Source: MedAcidi-G1 sp002294285 (lineage in GTDB: Bacteria > Actinomycetota > Acidimicrobiia > Acidimicrobiales > MedAcidi-G1). Taken from it: a DNA stretch of 64,000 bases. The notes under the pieces are model-generated. The model was not told where the DNA came from and did not search any database. It saw nothing but the letters and a program-made list of their open reading frames with translations. Position 1 is the first letter of the stretch. Each line of letters opens with the position of its first letter. Below are positions 7,541-15,365 of this stretch, piece after piece. The stretch is taken from the NCBI GenBank assembly GCA_963999645.1, contig CAXEUY010000006.1, positions 44,490 through 108,489 of the forward strand. Direction: 5' to 3'. Both the position numbers and the translations under genes were made by a program.

Positions 7541-9787
7541 ATGAAAAAACCCAGCATGCGACCACATCATGCAATTATTGGACTAGGTGTACTAATTGCA
7601 CTTTTCACAGCTGCATCTGGGGTTTTAGCTTCAATTGCTAAATTCCATGACGATTCTCCGATTACAAGAGAGGTCTTCGAGAACGTACCAGGGTCGATAA
7701 AATTTGCTTTTTATCTAGTAATCCCTCTGGTCCTTATTTACGGTTCTGTTCTTTTCGCTAACAGGGTTAAAAACTGGGAGCGCGGAACTCCAGATAACCG
7801 CTCAACAAACAAATCAAACGCCAAGTCTCGCTTTTCAGACTTTAGATCTGGCGTCTACATGAAAACTCTGTTACGCGATCCCGCTGCCGGTGTAATGCAT
7901 TCATTGATGTACTTTCCTTTTCTTATCCTTCTGGCGGTTACGACAGTTCTAGAAATTAATCATCAACTTCCAGAAAGTTTGAAGTTTTTACATGGAGACG
8001 TTTACCGCGCATATACGGCCGTTGGTGATATCGCAGGTGTTCTATTTTTAATCGGTGTCGTGTGGGCTTTACTCAGACGCTATGGTCCGAAACGATTTCG
8101 CCCTTACCGGATTCGAATAAAATCAAAACCTGAACACGCAGTTGTATTACTAATCTTTTTAGCAATAGGTGTAACCGGTTTTGGAGCAGAAGCTTTCCGT
8201 ATCGCCCTTGTTGAACCAACCGCTAGGAGTGCAGAAACGTGGTCAGTAATCGGTTACCCACTAGCAAAAATAATTGACAGGTCAGAGTCATTAGCAAACA
8301 ACGCGCATGGTTGGCACCAATTTTGGTGGATCTCACACGTAGTTTCATTTATTGCATTTCTAGCGCTTCTGCCAATAACCATGATTCGACACATGTTTAC
8401 TTCCCCTTTAAACATGTACCTAAAAGATCGAGATCGACCTAAAGGTGCAATGAAACCATTACCTGACCTTATGGAAACCGAATTAGAATCTTTCGGTGCT
8501 TCTGTAATTGAGGATTTTACATGGAAGCAACTGCTCGATACCGACTCTTGCACTATGTGCGGAAGGTGCACAAGCGTTTGTCCTGCTCACGCGACAGGAA
8601 AACCTCTAGACCCTCGCGAAATAGTTCTAAAAACAGGAGAAGTAATGGCCGCAACAGGCGACCCAGTTGTTTCACCACCGCTTGGATTAGATGCAGAAAT
8701 TTCAATTTCAGCCGAATCAATGTTTGAAAGAGTTACACCCGAAGAGCTTTGGGCGTGCACATCTTGTAAAGCCTGTGACGAGATTTGTCCGGTAAATATA
8801 GAAATTCTTGACAAAATTTTAGACATGCGCCGATACCTGTCTCTAATGGAGTCGAATTTTCCAACAGAATTGGGAAATGCATATAGATCAATGGAAAATT
8901 CTGGTAACCCATGGGGATTATCACAAGGGTCTCGCACGGAATGGGCAGATGACCTAGAGGGGGTAAAGATTATTGAAGGTGGTGAACCACTTGAAAGTGA
9001 GTTTCTCTACTGGGTTGGCTGTGCAGGTTCTTTTGACGACAAAAATAAGAAAGTTTCAAGAGCAATGGCTCAGCTGTTGAGTTTAGCAAATGTATCTTTC
9101 TCGATTCTTGGACCTTCTGAAATGTGCACAGGTGATCCAGCAAGAAGATCTGGAAACGAATATATTTTTCAAATGCTTGCAGCTCAAAACATAGAAACTC
9201 TTAATTCAATGGGAGTGAAAAAAATCATCACACAGTGCCCCCACTGCTTTAACACACTAGGAAATGAATATCCACAACTCGGAGGGCATTACGAAGTAAT
9301 ACACCATTCTCAATTACTCGAATGGCTTATCGAACAAGGGAAGCTTGACATGTCAAATGCCGAGTTAAACGAAAGGCTTGTCTACCACGATTCATGCTAT
9401 TTGGGACGCCATAATGATGTTTATCAAGCTCCCAGAAAAGTAGTTGCAAGCATTGGTGGTCTTGAGGTGGTTGAAGCAGAGCGCCAAGGAACAAAAGGGA
9501 TGTGTTGTGGCGCTGGCGGCGGAAGAATGTGGATGGAAGAAAATACTGGCAAAAACATAAATGTTGAAAGGTCACAAGAACTTCTTGCAACTGGAGCTGA
9601 CAGAATAGCTACAGCTTGTCCATTCTGTTTCGTAATGATTGACGATGGAGTTAAAGGTGAAGGGGTCGATGAAGATGAAGTCAAAGTCGGAGACATAGCT
9701 ATACATCTTTTAGAAGCTCTTCAATCAAAAGATAGTCAAGATAAACATTTAGAAACCGTTTCTGAAGGAAACGAGGAAAGCTCTTAA
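7541..9787 (+). CDS. membrane-bound (Fe-S) electron-transfer protein with CCG domains (EtfD-like)
   Basis: The 748-residue protein has an N-terminal membrane part of several helices (about residues 10-270), resembling the nitrate reductase gamma/cytochrome b-type domain. A ferredoxin-like module follows with two 4Fe-4S motifs: CTMCGRCTSVCP near residue 335 and CTSCKACDEICP near 405. Two heterodisulfide-reductase-type CCG domains come last, with cysteine motifs near 490, 566, 617, 654 (MCCGAGGG) and 693 (CPFC). This is the architecture of the actinobacterial EtfD-like proteins, proposed to pass electrons from electron-transfer flavoprotein to the quinone pool during fatty-acid oxidation. No etf or acyl-CoA dehydrogenase gene is adjacent. 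The 3' end overlaps convergent dcd by 4 bp. Confidence 0.85.
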   Translation: MKKPSMRPHHAIIGLGVLIALFTAASGVLASIAKFHDDSPITREVFENVPGSIKFAFYLVIPLVLIYGSVLFANRVKNWERGTPDNRSTNKSNAKSRFSDFRSGVYMKTLLRDPAAGVMHSLMYFPFLILLAVTTVLEINHQLPESLKFLHGDVYRAYTAVGDIAGVLFLIGVVWALLRRYGPKRFRPYRIRIKSKPEHAVVLLIFLAIGVTGFGAEAFRIALVEPTARSAETWSVIGYPLAKIIDRSESLANNAHGWHQFWWISHVVSFIAFLALLPITMIRHMFTSPLNMYLKDRDRPKGAMKPLPDLMETELESFGASVIEDFTWKQLLDTDSCTMCGRCTSVCPAHATGKPLDPREIVLKTGEVMAATGDPVVSPPLGLDAEISISAESMFERVTPEELWACTSCKACDEICPVNIEILDKILDMRRYLSLMESNFPTELGNAYRSMENSGNPWGLSQGSRTEWADDLEGVKIIEGGEPLESEFLYWVGCAGSFDDKNKKVSRAMAQLLSLANVSFSILGPSEMCTGDPARRSGNEYIFQMLAAQNIETLNSMGVKKIITQCPHCFNTLGNEYPQLGGHYEVIHHSQLLEWLIEQGKLDMSNAELNERLVYHDSCYLGRHNDVYQAPRKVVASIGGLEVVEAERQGTKGMCCGAGGGRMWMEENTGKNINVERSQELLATGADRIATACPFCFVMIDDGVKGEGVDEDEVKVGDIAIHLLEALQSKDSQDKHLETVSEGNEESS

Positions 9788-10344
9788 AAGTTTTCCCAAT
9801 ATCTACTTGCCTTTGGCCCTTCTTGTCCTTTATATTTCGAACCAAGCTCCGACGCCCCGTATGGTCTCTCAGCTGGAGTTGTCATCTGAACAAAAGAAAT
9901 TTGTCCGATCTTCATTCCGGGATAAAGAGTTATAGGCAAATTCGACACATTCGAAAGTTCTAAAGTCAATTGTCCGTCCCACCCGGCATCAACATAACCA
10001 GCAGTTGAATGGATTAGTAGCCCTAAACGTCCCAAACTTGACTTTCCTTCGAGCCGCGCTACCAAGTCTTCTGGCACAGCTACCCTTTCTGAAGTCGAAC
10101 CTAAAACAAACTCACCTGGATGAAGCATAAATGGGTCATCGTCACTCGATGAAACTTCCTGAGTCAAATTAGATAAATCTTTTCTGACATCTATATGACC
10201 TAAAGTGTGATTTTTGAAAACCAGAAAACGATGATCTAAATGAAGATCCACCGAAGATGGCTGTAAACATTCTTTATCAAAAGGTTCAATTATGATTCTT
10301 CCATCATTAATTGCCTCTAAAATCGATCTGTCGGAGAGAATCAT
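9784..10344 (-). CDS. dcd: dCTP deaminase (possibly dUMP-forming)
   Basis: Deaminates dCTP in the dUMP/dTTP pathway. The 186 residues begin MILSDRSI, and the trimeric dUTPase-fold motif RLEGKSSLGRLGLLIHSTAG is followed by the catalytic segment VDAGWDGQLTLEL. Actinobacterial homologs are commonly bifunctional DCD:DUT enzymes that release dUMP directly. The sequence is compatible with this, but it cannot be settled by eye. The C-terminal SKYKGQEGPKASRYW is the typical nucleotide-closing tail. The gene lies 30 bp downstream of the HD-domain gene on the same strand. Confidence 0.93.
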   Translation of the reverse strand: MILSDRSILEAINDGRIIIEPFDKECLQPSSVDLHLDHRFLVFKNHTLGHIDVRKDLSNLTQEVSSSDDDPFMLHPGEFVLGSTSERVAVPEDLVARLEGKSSLGRLGLLIHSTAGYVDAGWDGQLTLELSNVSNLPITLYPGMKIGQISFVQMTTPAERPYGASELGSKYKGQEGPKASRYWENF

Positions 10345-10374
10345 GATTAGCGCAATGAACCGTGGATTTGAAAA

Positions 10375-10953
10375 TTAATCATTACTCTTCCATGGATTTT
10401 TGATAAAAAAATCCCTAATAAGTGGTTCATAATACTCCAGAGGGTTGGACTTATATGAAGGGTCAAAGGCTGGAGAGTCATATTCGGAACAAAACTCCTC
10501 ACAATAGTGATAATGCTCACTTCCTTTAAATGCATCTCTAGCGTTACGATCACCCCCCAGATGATGCCAGAAATAATAGCCTTGAAAGACTCCATGATTT
10601 TCAACCATCCAGTGATTAGCAGAAGAAACAAAAGGTTTTAGTATTGCTGCTGCTACGTCCGGATGATTATAAGGCGTCAAAACATCTCCAATGTCATGTA
10701 ATAAAGCACAAATAATATACTCATCGTCGCGGCCATCTCTTTCAGCTCTAGTTGCAGTCTGAACACTGTGTTCTAGTCGATCTACTGGAAATCCTCCATA
10801 ATCATTTCGCAGTAACTCAAGTTGTTCAAGAATTCGTCCGGGCAGCGCTGCTTCTAATTCGCCTCGCTGAGACATAATTAAGTGCCAATCTTCCTTTGTG
10901 GAATCAGCAAACGAAGTGAAACTAGCTCTTGGTAGCTGTTCAATTTCCTCCAT
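10375..10953 (-). CDS. HD-domain protein, possibly a mixed-valent diiron oxygenase (PhnZ-like)
   Basis: The protein has 192 residues. The HD metal site is clear: LEHSVQTATRAERDG and then CALLHDIGD with the paired His-Asp, followed by a third histidine in YNHPDVAAAIL and further His residues. The N-terminal YGG.PV..LEH arrangement resembles the Tyr/Glu lid motif of PhnZ-type HD oxygenases rather than plain HD phosphohydrolases, but this is inferred from memory of the family. No phosphonate genes are adjacent. The ATG at 10953 is preferred because GGAGG precedes it by 4 bases; a TTG at 10971 is also in frame. It lies upstream of dcd on the same strand. Confidence 0.7.
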   Translation of the reverse strand: MEEIEQLPRASFTSFADSTKEDWHLIMSQRGELEAALPGRILEQLELLRNDYGGFPVDRLEHSVQTATRAERDGRDDEYIICALLHDIGDVLTPYNHPDVAAAILKPFVSSANHWMVENHGVFQGYYFWHHLGGDRNARDAFKGSEHYHYCEEFCSEYDSPAFDPSYKSNPLEYYEPLIRDFFIKNPWKSND

Positions 10954-11144
10954 ATTGCCTCCAAAGCTCAAATAAAAATCGTAGGTCAGAAACTTTTAAA
11001 ATGCTTACTGAACGGTTTATATTTTAAGATATTTTAAACTTCAGAATTAAACATTATTTGGTTTCGATTATGAGATTTCGATTCTGTAAGTCAGTCACAC
11101 TATATTTGTATGTTCTGAGACTAAGTTAAAAAATAGGTTTCCTC

Positions 11145-12131
11145 ATGTCCTTTGATTTAGAAGCAAATATTGAAAGTTGTGACTACCACACAGCTGGAGA
11201 ACCTTTCAGAATCGTTGACGTTGGCCCAATGGAAGGTGAAACTGTTATTGATCGTCGTTCTTGGGCTGAAAAAAACCTCGATAACCTTCGCAAGTTCTTG
11301 GTTCAAGAACCTAGGGGGCATGCAGATATGTATGGAGGTTTTATCGTTCCCCCTGATGATGCAAATGGAGATTTTGGGGTCGTTTTCTTCCATTCTGATG
11401 GCTTCAGCACAGCATGCGGACATGGAACTATTGCTGTAGTTACATGGGCAATAGACAGTGGTCTAATCAAATCAAAATCGGATGTAATCGAAGTGGTTGT
11501 AGACGTACCTTCTGGAAGGCTATTCACAAAAGCCAAAATATTGGACGGAAAAGTTGAAAGCGTTAGTTTTGAGAATGTTCCTTCTTTCGTTACTGCAAAA
11601 GATTTGGAAATAGATACAAAATTTGGCCCTATAACTCTCGACATTTCTTTTGGAGGAGCCTTCTATGCTTCAATCTCAACTGATCAATTAAATTTAGAAC
11701 CAACTTCTGAACATTTGAATGAGTTAATTGAAATAAGCAGAGAAATAAAAGCAGAAAATCTAGAATTTGCTGAACACCCTTCTGATGAAAGACTTTCAGG
11801 AATATATGGTTCGATCTTCTATGAGACTTTAGAAGAAGTACCTCTGCATCAGCGCAATGTGACCGTTTTTGGTGATGGACAAGTGGATCGTTCACCATGT
11901 GGTTCTGGCACCTCCGCTCGTCTTGCGCTGTTATATGAGGAAAAACAAATAAAACTTGGTCAACCTTTTTTAAACTCTGGAATTGCCGGAGGAGTTTTCA
12001 AAGGACAGGTAATCGAAGAAAAAGAAGACACTGTTATTACATCAGTAGAAGGCTCAGCTTATTGTTGTAGTAAGAACTCTTTCGAACTAGATCCTCGTGA
12101 TCCAATTGGTCTTGGATTTAACCTCAGATGA
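11145..12131 (+). CDS. proline racemase-family epimerase/racemase
   Basis: Two-cysteine amino-acid racemase or epimerase of the proline racemase / 4-hydroxyproline epimerase family (328 residues). The two catalytic motifs are intact: STACGHGTIA with Cys91 and DRSPCGSGTSA with Cys252. In the family, trans-3-hydroxyproline dehydratases usually replace one cysteine by Ser or Thr, so two cysteines argue for a racemase or epimerase. No signal peptide is visible, so it is cytoplasmic. The stop overlaps the start of the next gene by 4 bp (ATGA), so the two enzymes are very likely co-translated. Substrate unknown: proline or hydroxyprolines are candidates. Confidence 0.85.
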   Translation: MSFDLEANIESCDYHTAGEPFRIVDVGPMEGETVIDRRSWAEKNLDNLRKFLVQEPRGHADMYGGFIVPPDDANGDFGVVFFHSDGFSTACGHGTIAVVTWAIDSGLIKSKSDVIEVVVDVPSGRLFTKAKILDGKVESVSFENVPSFVTAKDLEIDTKFGPITLDISFGGAFYASISTDQLNLEPTSEHLNELIEISREIKAENLEFAEHPSDERLSGIYGSIFYETLEEVPLHQRNVTVFGDGQVDRSPCGSGTSARLALLYEEKQIKLGQPFLNSGIAGGVFKGQVIEEKEDTVITSVEGSAYCCSKNSFELDPRDPIGLGFNLR

Positions 12132-13051
12132 AAAAAATCCCTCACTTTTCAGCAGACGAAATTTTTGCATTTGGAATACAAAAGACAATTTCTGCTTTAA
12201 AAACTATTACTAGAACAGACAACTCACCCATTCCCAGAGAACACATTCCTTTAGGTGAGGGAGAAGATTTTCTTCTCATGCCAGCAGTTTCTTCAACAGG
12301 TCTAGGAATAAAACTAGTTACCGTGATGGCTGAAAATCCTAATCTTGGTCTCCCTTTAGTTCACGGCTTCTATCTGTACTGCGACAAAAAAACTGGCGTG
12401 CCGAAAGCAACTTTTGATGGCTCAGCTTTAACAACACTTCGAACACCAGCAGCTTCAGCAGTTGCAACAGAAATACTCGCATCGAAAAATGTAGAAACTC
12501 TAGGCATTTTTGGAACGGGAGTTCAAGCACGCGGTCATATAGAAGCAATGCTTTCAGTTCGTCCAAGTATCAAGAAAATTTTGATTTGTGGACGATCTCC
12601 AGATTCATCAAATGAATTTATTGAGACACTGGGCATAGAAGGGTATGAGATTTATACCGGATCACCCGAAGAAACAGCATCGTGCAATTTAATCTGTGCT
12701 TGCACTAGCTCAAAAACGGCGGTAATCCCAACTGAATCAGTAAAGCCGGGTACTCATTTAAACTTAATTGGATCTTTTTCCGAAGCACAAAAAGAAGCTG
12801 ACATAGGTCTTATCAAAACTGCTGAAATTTACGTAGACCATAAAAAAGCAGCCAAAGAAGAAGCTGGCGAACTTATAAATGCAGAGCGGGAAAGCACTTG
12901 GTCTTTTGAAAACATCAAAGGTGATTTCTTAGATTTAATTAGTGGCAACGTCATAAGAACTGACCCAGAAGCTATAACACTGTTTAAATCAGTTGGACTT
13001 GCCATTTGGGACCTAATAGTGGCAGAAATGATCTTTAGCGACTCAAATTAA
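12128..13051 (+). CDS. ornithine cyclodeaminase / mu-crystallin family NAD(P)-dependent enzyme
   Basis: The 307-residue protein belongs to the ornithine cyclodeaminase/mu-crystallin family, whose members deaminate ornithine or reduce cyclic ketimines such as pyrroline-2-carboxylate. The dinucleotide-binding motif GIFGTGVQARGH is at residues 126-137, preceded by the family segment TTLRTPAASAVAT. The gene overlaps the proline racemase-family gene by 4 bp. That pairing is typical of hydroxyproline/proline catabolism, where the partner reduces pyrroline-2-carboxylate to proline, so a ketimine reductase role is more likely than ornithine cyclodeamination. A transporter gene follows after 76 bp on the same strand. 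Confidence 0.8.
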   Translation: MKKIPHFSADEIFAFGIQKTISALKTITRTDNSPIPREHIPLGEGEDFLLMPAVSSTGLGIKLVTVMAENPNLGLPLVHGFYLYCDKKTGVPKATFDGSALTTLRTPAASAVATEILASKNVETLGIFGTGVQARGHIEAMLSVRPSIKKILICGRSPDSSNEFIETLGIEGYEIYTGSPEETASCNLICACTSSKTAVIPTESVKPGTHLNLIGSFSEAQKEADIGLIKTAEIYVDHKKAAKEEAGELINAERESTWSFENIKGDFLDLISGNVIRTDPEAITLFKSVGLAIWDLIVAEMIFSDSN

Positions 13052-13127
13052 ATTAATAAAAAAGCTTCCCACTGTGCTTCATAAGCTGTGACGTGAAAAA
13101 ATGTCACTCTATGGAGATAGCTGAAAA

Positions 13128-15365
13128 ATGAAAAAAGGATCTTCAAGTTATTCAGATTCTCAAGAAAATGAAGAAAATAAACTCTCTTCATTAACAGCTG
13201 TAGTAATAGACGAAGAAGAACGAAGAGAGTCAAAAAAAAGAGAGTCGGAGATAATTTTCCCGGACGATCTTCTTCCGGGCGTAAAATCAGAAGGAATTAG
13301 TTTAAAAAAGGGTCTCCGATTAGGCGGGGGAGCTGCAACATTTTTTACTCTTGCGCTGCTATCGGGTTTGGAAGAACTACAAACTGCAGCGATTAATGTT
13401 TTAGCCCCGGACATCAGAGATACTTTTGGCGTAAGCGATGGAACAATTACATTCATAGCAAGTTCTTCAGCTGCCTTTGTAGTTTTAGGTTCACTGCCTA
13501 TGGGATGGATGGCAGACCGCTTAAAAAGAATCCCAATAATAGGCTGGGCTAGTTCAATTTTTGCTGGAATGGTTTTCCTTTCAGGACTGGCAGTTAACGC
13601 GTTCATGTTCTTCTGGGCGAGGTTTGGTGTTGGAATTGCAAAAGCAAGCACAATTCCTGTTCATAGTTCTGTAATTGCAGACACTTACCCAATCGGCATC
13701 CGAGGAAGACTTGGCTCTTTAACTGGAATTATTAATAACGGATTAAGAGTTGTAAGCCCAGTCCTCGTGGGCGCAATCGCTCTTATCGCAGATGGCTCAG
13801 ATGGAATAAATGGCTGGAGATGGTGCTACTACTTATTAGGAATCCCAGTTGTAATCGTCGCTTTGTATTCATTTTTCTTAAAGGAACCCGAAAGAGGTAA
13901 GTGGGAAAAAACCGATGTTCTTGGAGAGTCATTTATTGAAAATAAACCCCTCCCAATTTCAATGGAAGCAGCATTTGCACGTTTGCTGCAAATAAAAACA
14001 GTTAAAACTGTTGTTGTTGCTTTTAGCGCACTTGGTTTCGGGTTATTTACAGCGCCTGTTTTAGAAAATCTGTTTCTTGAAGATGAATTTGGACTAGATG
14101 CTTTTGAAAGGGGAATCAGTGGAACGGCTGGAGGTGTATTCGCTGTTATAGCTCTTATTTGGGTAGGTCCGAAATTTGACCGCCTTTGGCGTGAAAACCC
14201 AACGCGAACTCTCCATCTAATTGGTTTAGGAATTGCTCTAGCAGGTTTACTTAAACCAATTCAATTTTTCATGCCAAATGTAGCTTTATTTGTAGTAACA
14301 GGAGTTCCAAGTTTGATCCTCCTTACGGCCTCTTTCGCGATGGTAAGCCCAATCCTTCAGGCTATTATTCCCTACCGTTTACGAGGCAGCGGTTCAGCAT
14401 TGGTTACCCTTTACATTTTTTTCATTGGAGCAACAGGTGGGGGTTTAATTTCTCTCCTTTTCACAGACACATGGGGTCCACGAGTCACTGTGATAGTCCT
14501 TACTCTGCCATCTTCAATAATTGGTGGTTGGATAATGTACAGAGGAGCAAAATTCTTAAGAAACGATCTTTCTCTAAACGTTCAAGAACTATTCGAAGAA
14601 CAAGAAGAGCAACGCCGAAGGTCAAATACAAATGAAAAAGTGCCCGCTTTACATGTGAACAACGTCGATTTTTCTTATGGTTCGGTTCAAATTCTCTTTG
14701 ATATTTCTCTTGAAGTGGAAAAAGGTGAGACACTTGCACTTTTAGGTACGAATGGTGCTGGTAAATCTACTCTTCTTCGAGTTATCAGTGGTCTCGGCGT
14801 TCCTAAAAGAGGTGTTATAAGACTCAATGGGCAAACAATCACTTATGCTTCACCAGAAAGAAGAGCAAAACTCGGCATTCAACAACTTCCAGGGGGTGCT
14901 GGAGTTTTCAGTGACATGACAGTGCAACAAAATCTAATAATGGGTGCTTTTATCCATAAAGCAAACAAAGAAGACGTTCAGCAAAGAATAGACAACGTTT
15001 TCCAACTTTTTCCAGAACTAAAAAATCTAAGAAAACAAAAAGCTGGATCATTGTCAGGCGGTCAACAACAAATGTTGTCACTCGGACGTGTTTTACTTCA
15101 TGAGCCAGAAATTTTACTGATTGACGAGTTGTCTTTGGGTCTTGCCCCAACCGTTGTACAAGACCTTTTAAACATTATCGAAAGACTTCAAGACAAAGGT
15201 CAAACAATGATTGTCGTAGAGCAGTCTTTAAACATCGCGCTTTCAATCGCTGATAGGGCAATTTTCTTGGAAAAAGGGCAAGTACGTTTCGAAGGTTCAG
15301 CACACGAACTGTCACAACGTGACGATTTAGCCCGCGCTGTTTTCCTAGGTGATGAGGGAGGGTAA
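13128..15365 (+). CDS. MFS transporter fused to LivF-type ABC ATPase
   Basis: A 745-residue fusion. After a charged N-terminal tail (about 1-60), residues 60-480 form an MFS permease: many hydrophobic helices and a motif-A-like GWMADRLKRIPI loop. From about residue 504 a complete ABC ATPase follows, with Walker A GTNGAGKST (about 540), signature LSGGQQQM (about 642), Walker B ILLIDELSLGLAP and VVEQSLNIAL after it. These are characteristic of LivF, the branched-chain amino-acid importer ATPase. The linker is charged and coiled-coil-like (ELFEEQEEQRRR). The frame runs straight through, so this is not an annotation artefact within this sequence. The stop abuts the next gene's start, which carries LivH, LivM and LivG, so the two proteins together supply all membrane and ATPase parts of a Liv-type importer. 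Confidence 0.9.
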   Translation: MKKGSSSYSDSQENEENKLSSLTAVVIDEEERRESKKRESEIIFPDDLLPGVKSEGISLKKGLRLGGGAATFFTLALLSGLEELQTAAINVLAPDIRDTFGVSDGTITFIASSSAAFVVLGSLPMGWMADRLKRIPIIGWASSIFAGMVFLSGLAVNAFMFFWARFGVGIAKASTIPVHSSVIADTYPIGIRGRLGSLTGIINNGLRVVSPVLVGAIALIADGSDGINGWRWCYYLLGIPVVIVALYSFFLKEPERGKWEKTDVLGESFIENKPLPISMEAAFARLLQIKTVKTVVVAFSALGFGLFTAPVLENLFLEDEFGLDAFERGISGTAGGVFAVIALIWVGPKFDRLWRENPTRTLHLIGLGIALAGLLKPIQFFMPNVALFVVTGVPSLILLTASFAMVSPILQAIIPYRLRGSGSALVTLYIFFIGATGGGLISLLFTDTWGPRVTVIVLTLPSSIIGGWIMYRGAKFLRNDLSLNVQELFEEQEEQRRRSNTNEKVPALHVNNVDFSYGSVQILFDISLEVEKGETLALLGTNGAGKSTLLRVISGLGVPKRGVIRLNGQTITYASPERRAKLGIQQLPGGAGVFSDMTVQQNLIMGAFIHKANKEDVQQRIDNVFQLFPELKNLRKQKAGSLSGGQQQMLSLGRVLLHEPEILLIDELSLGLAPTVVQDLLNIIERLQDKGQTMIVVEQSLNIALSIADRAIFLEKGQVRFEGSAHELSQRDDLARAVFLGDEGG

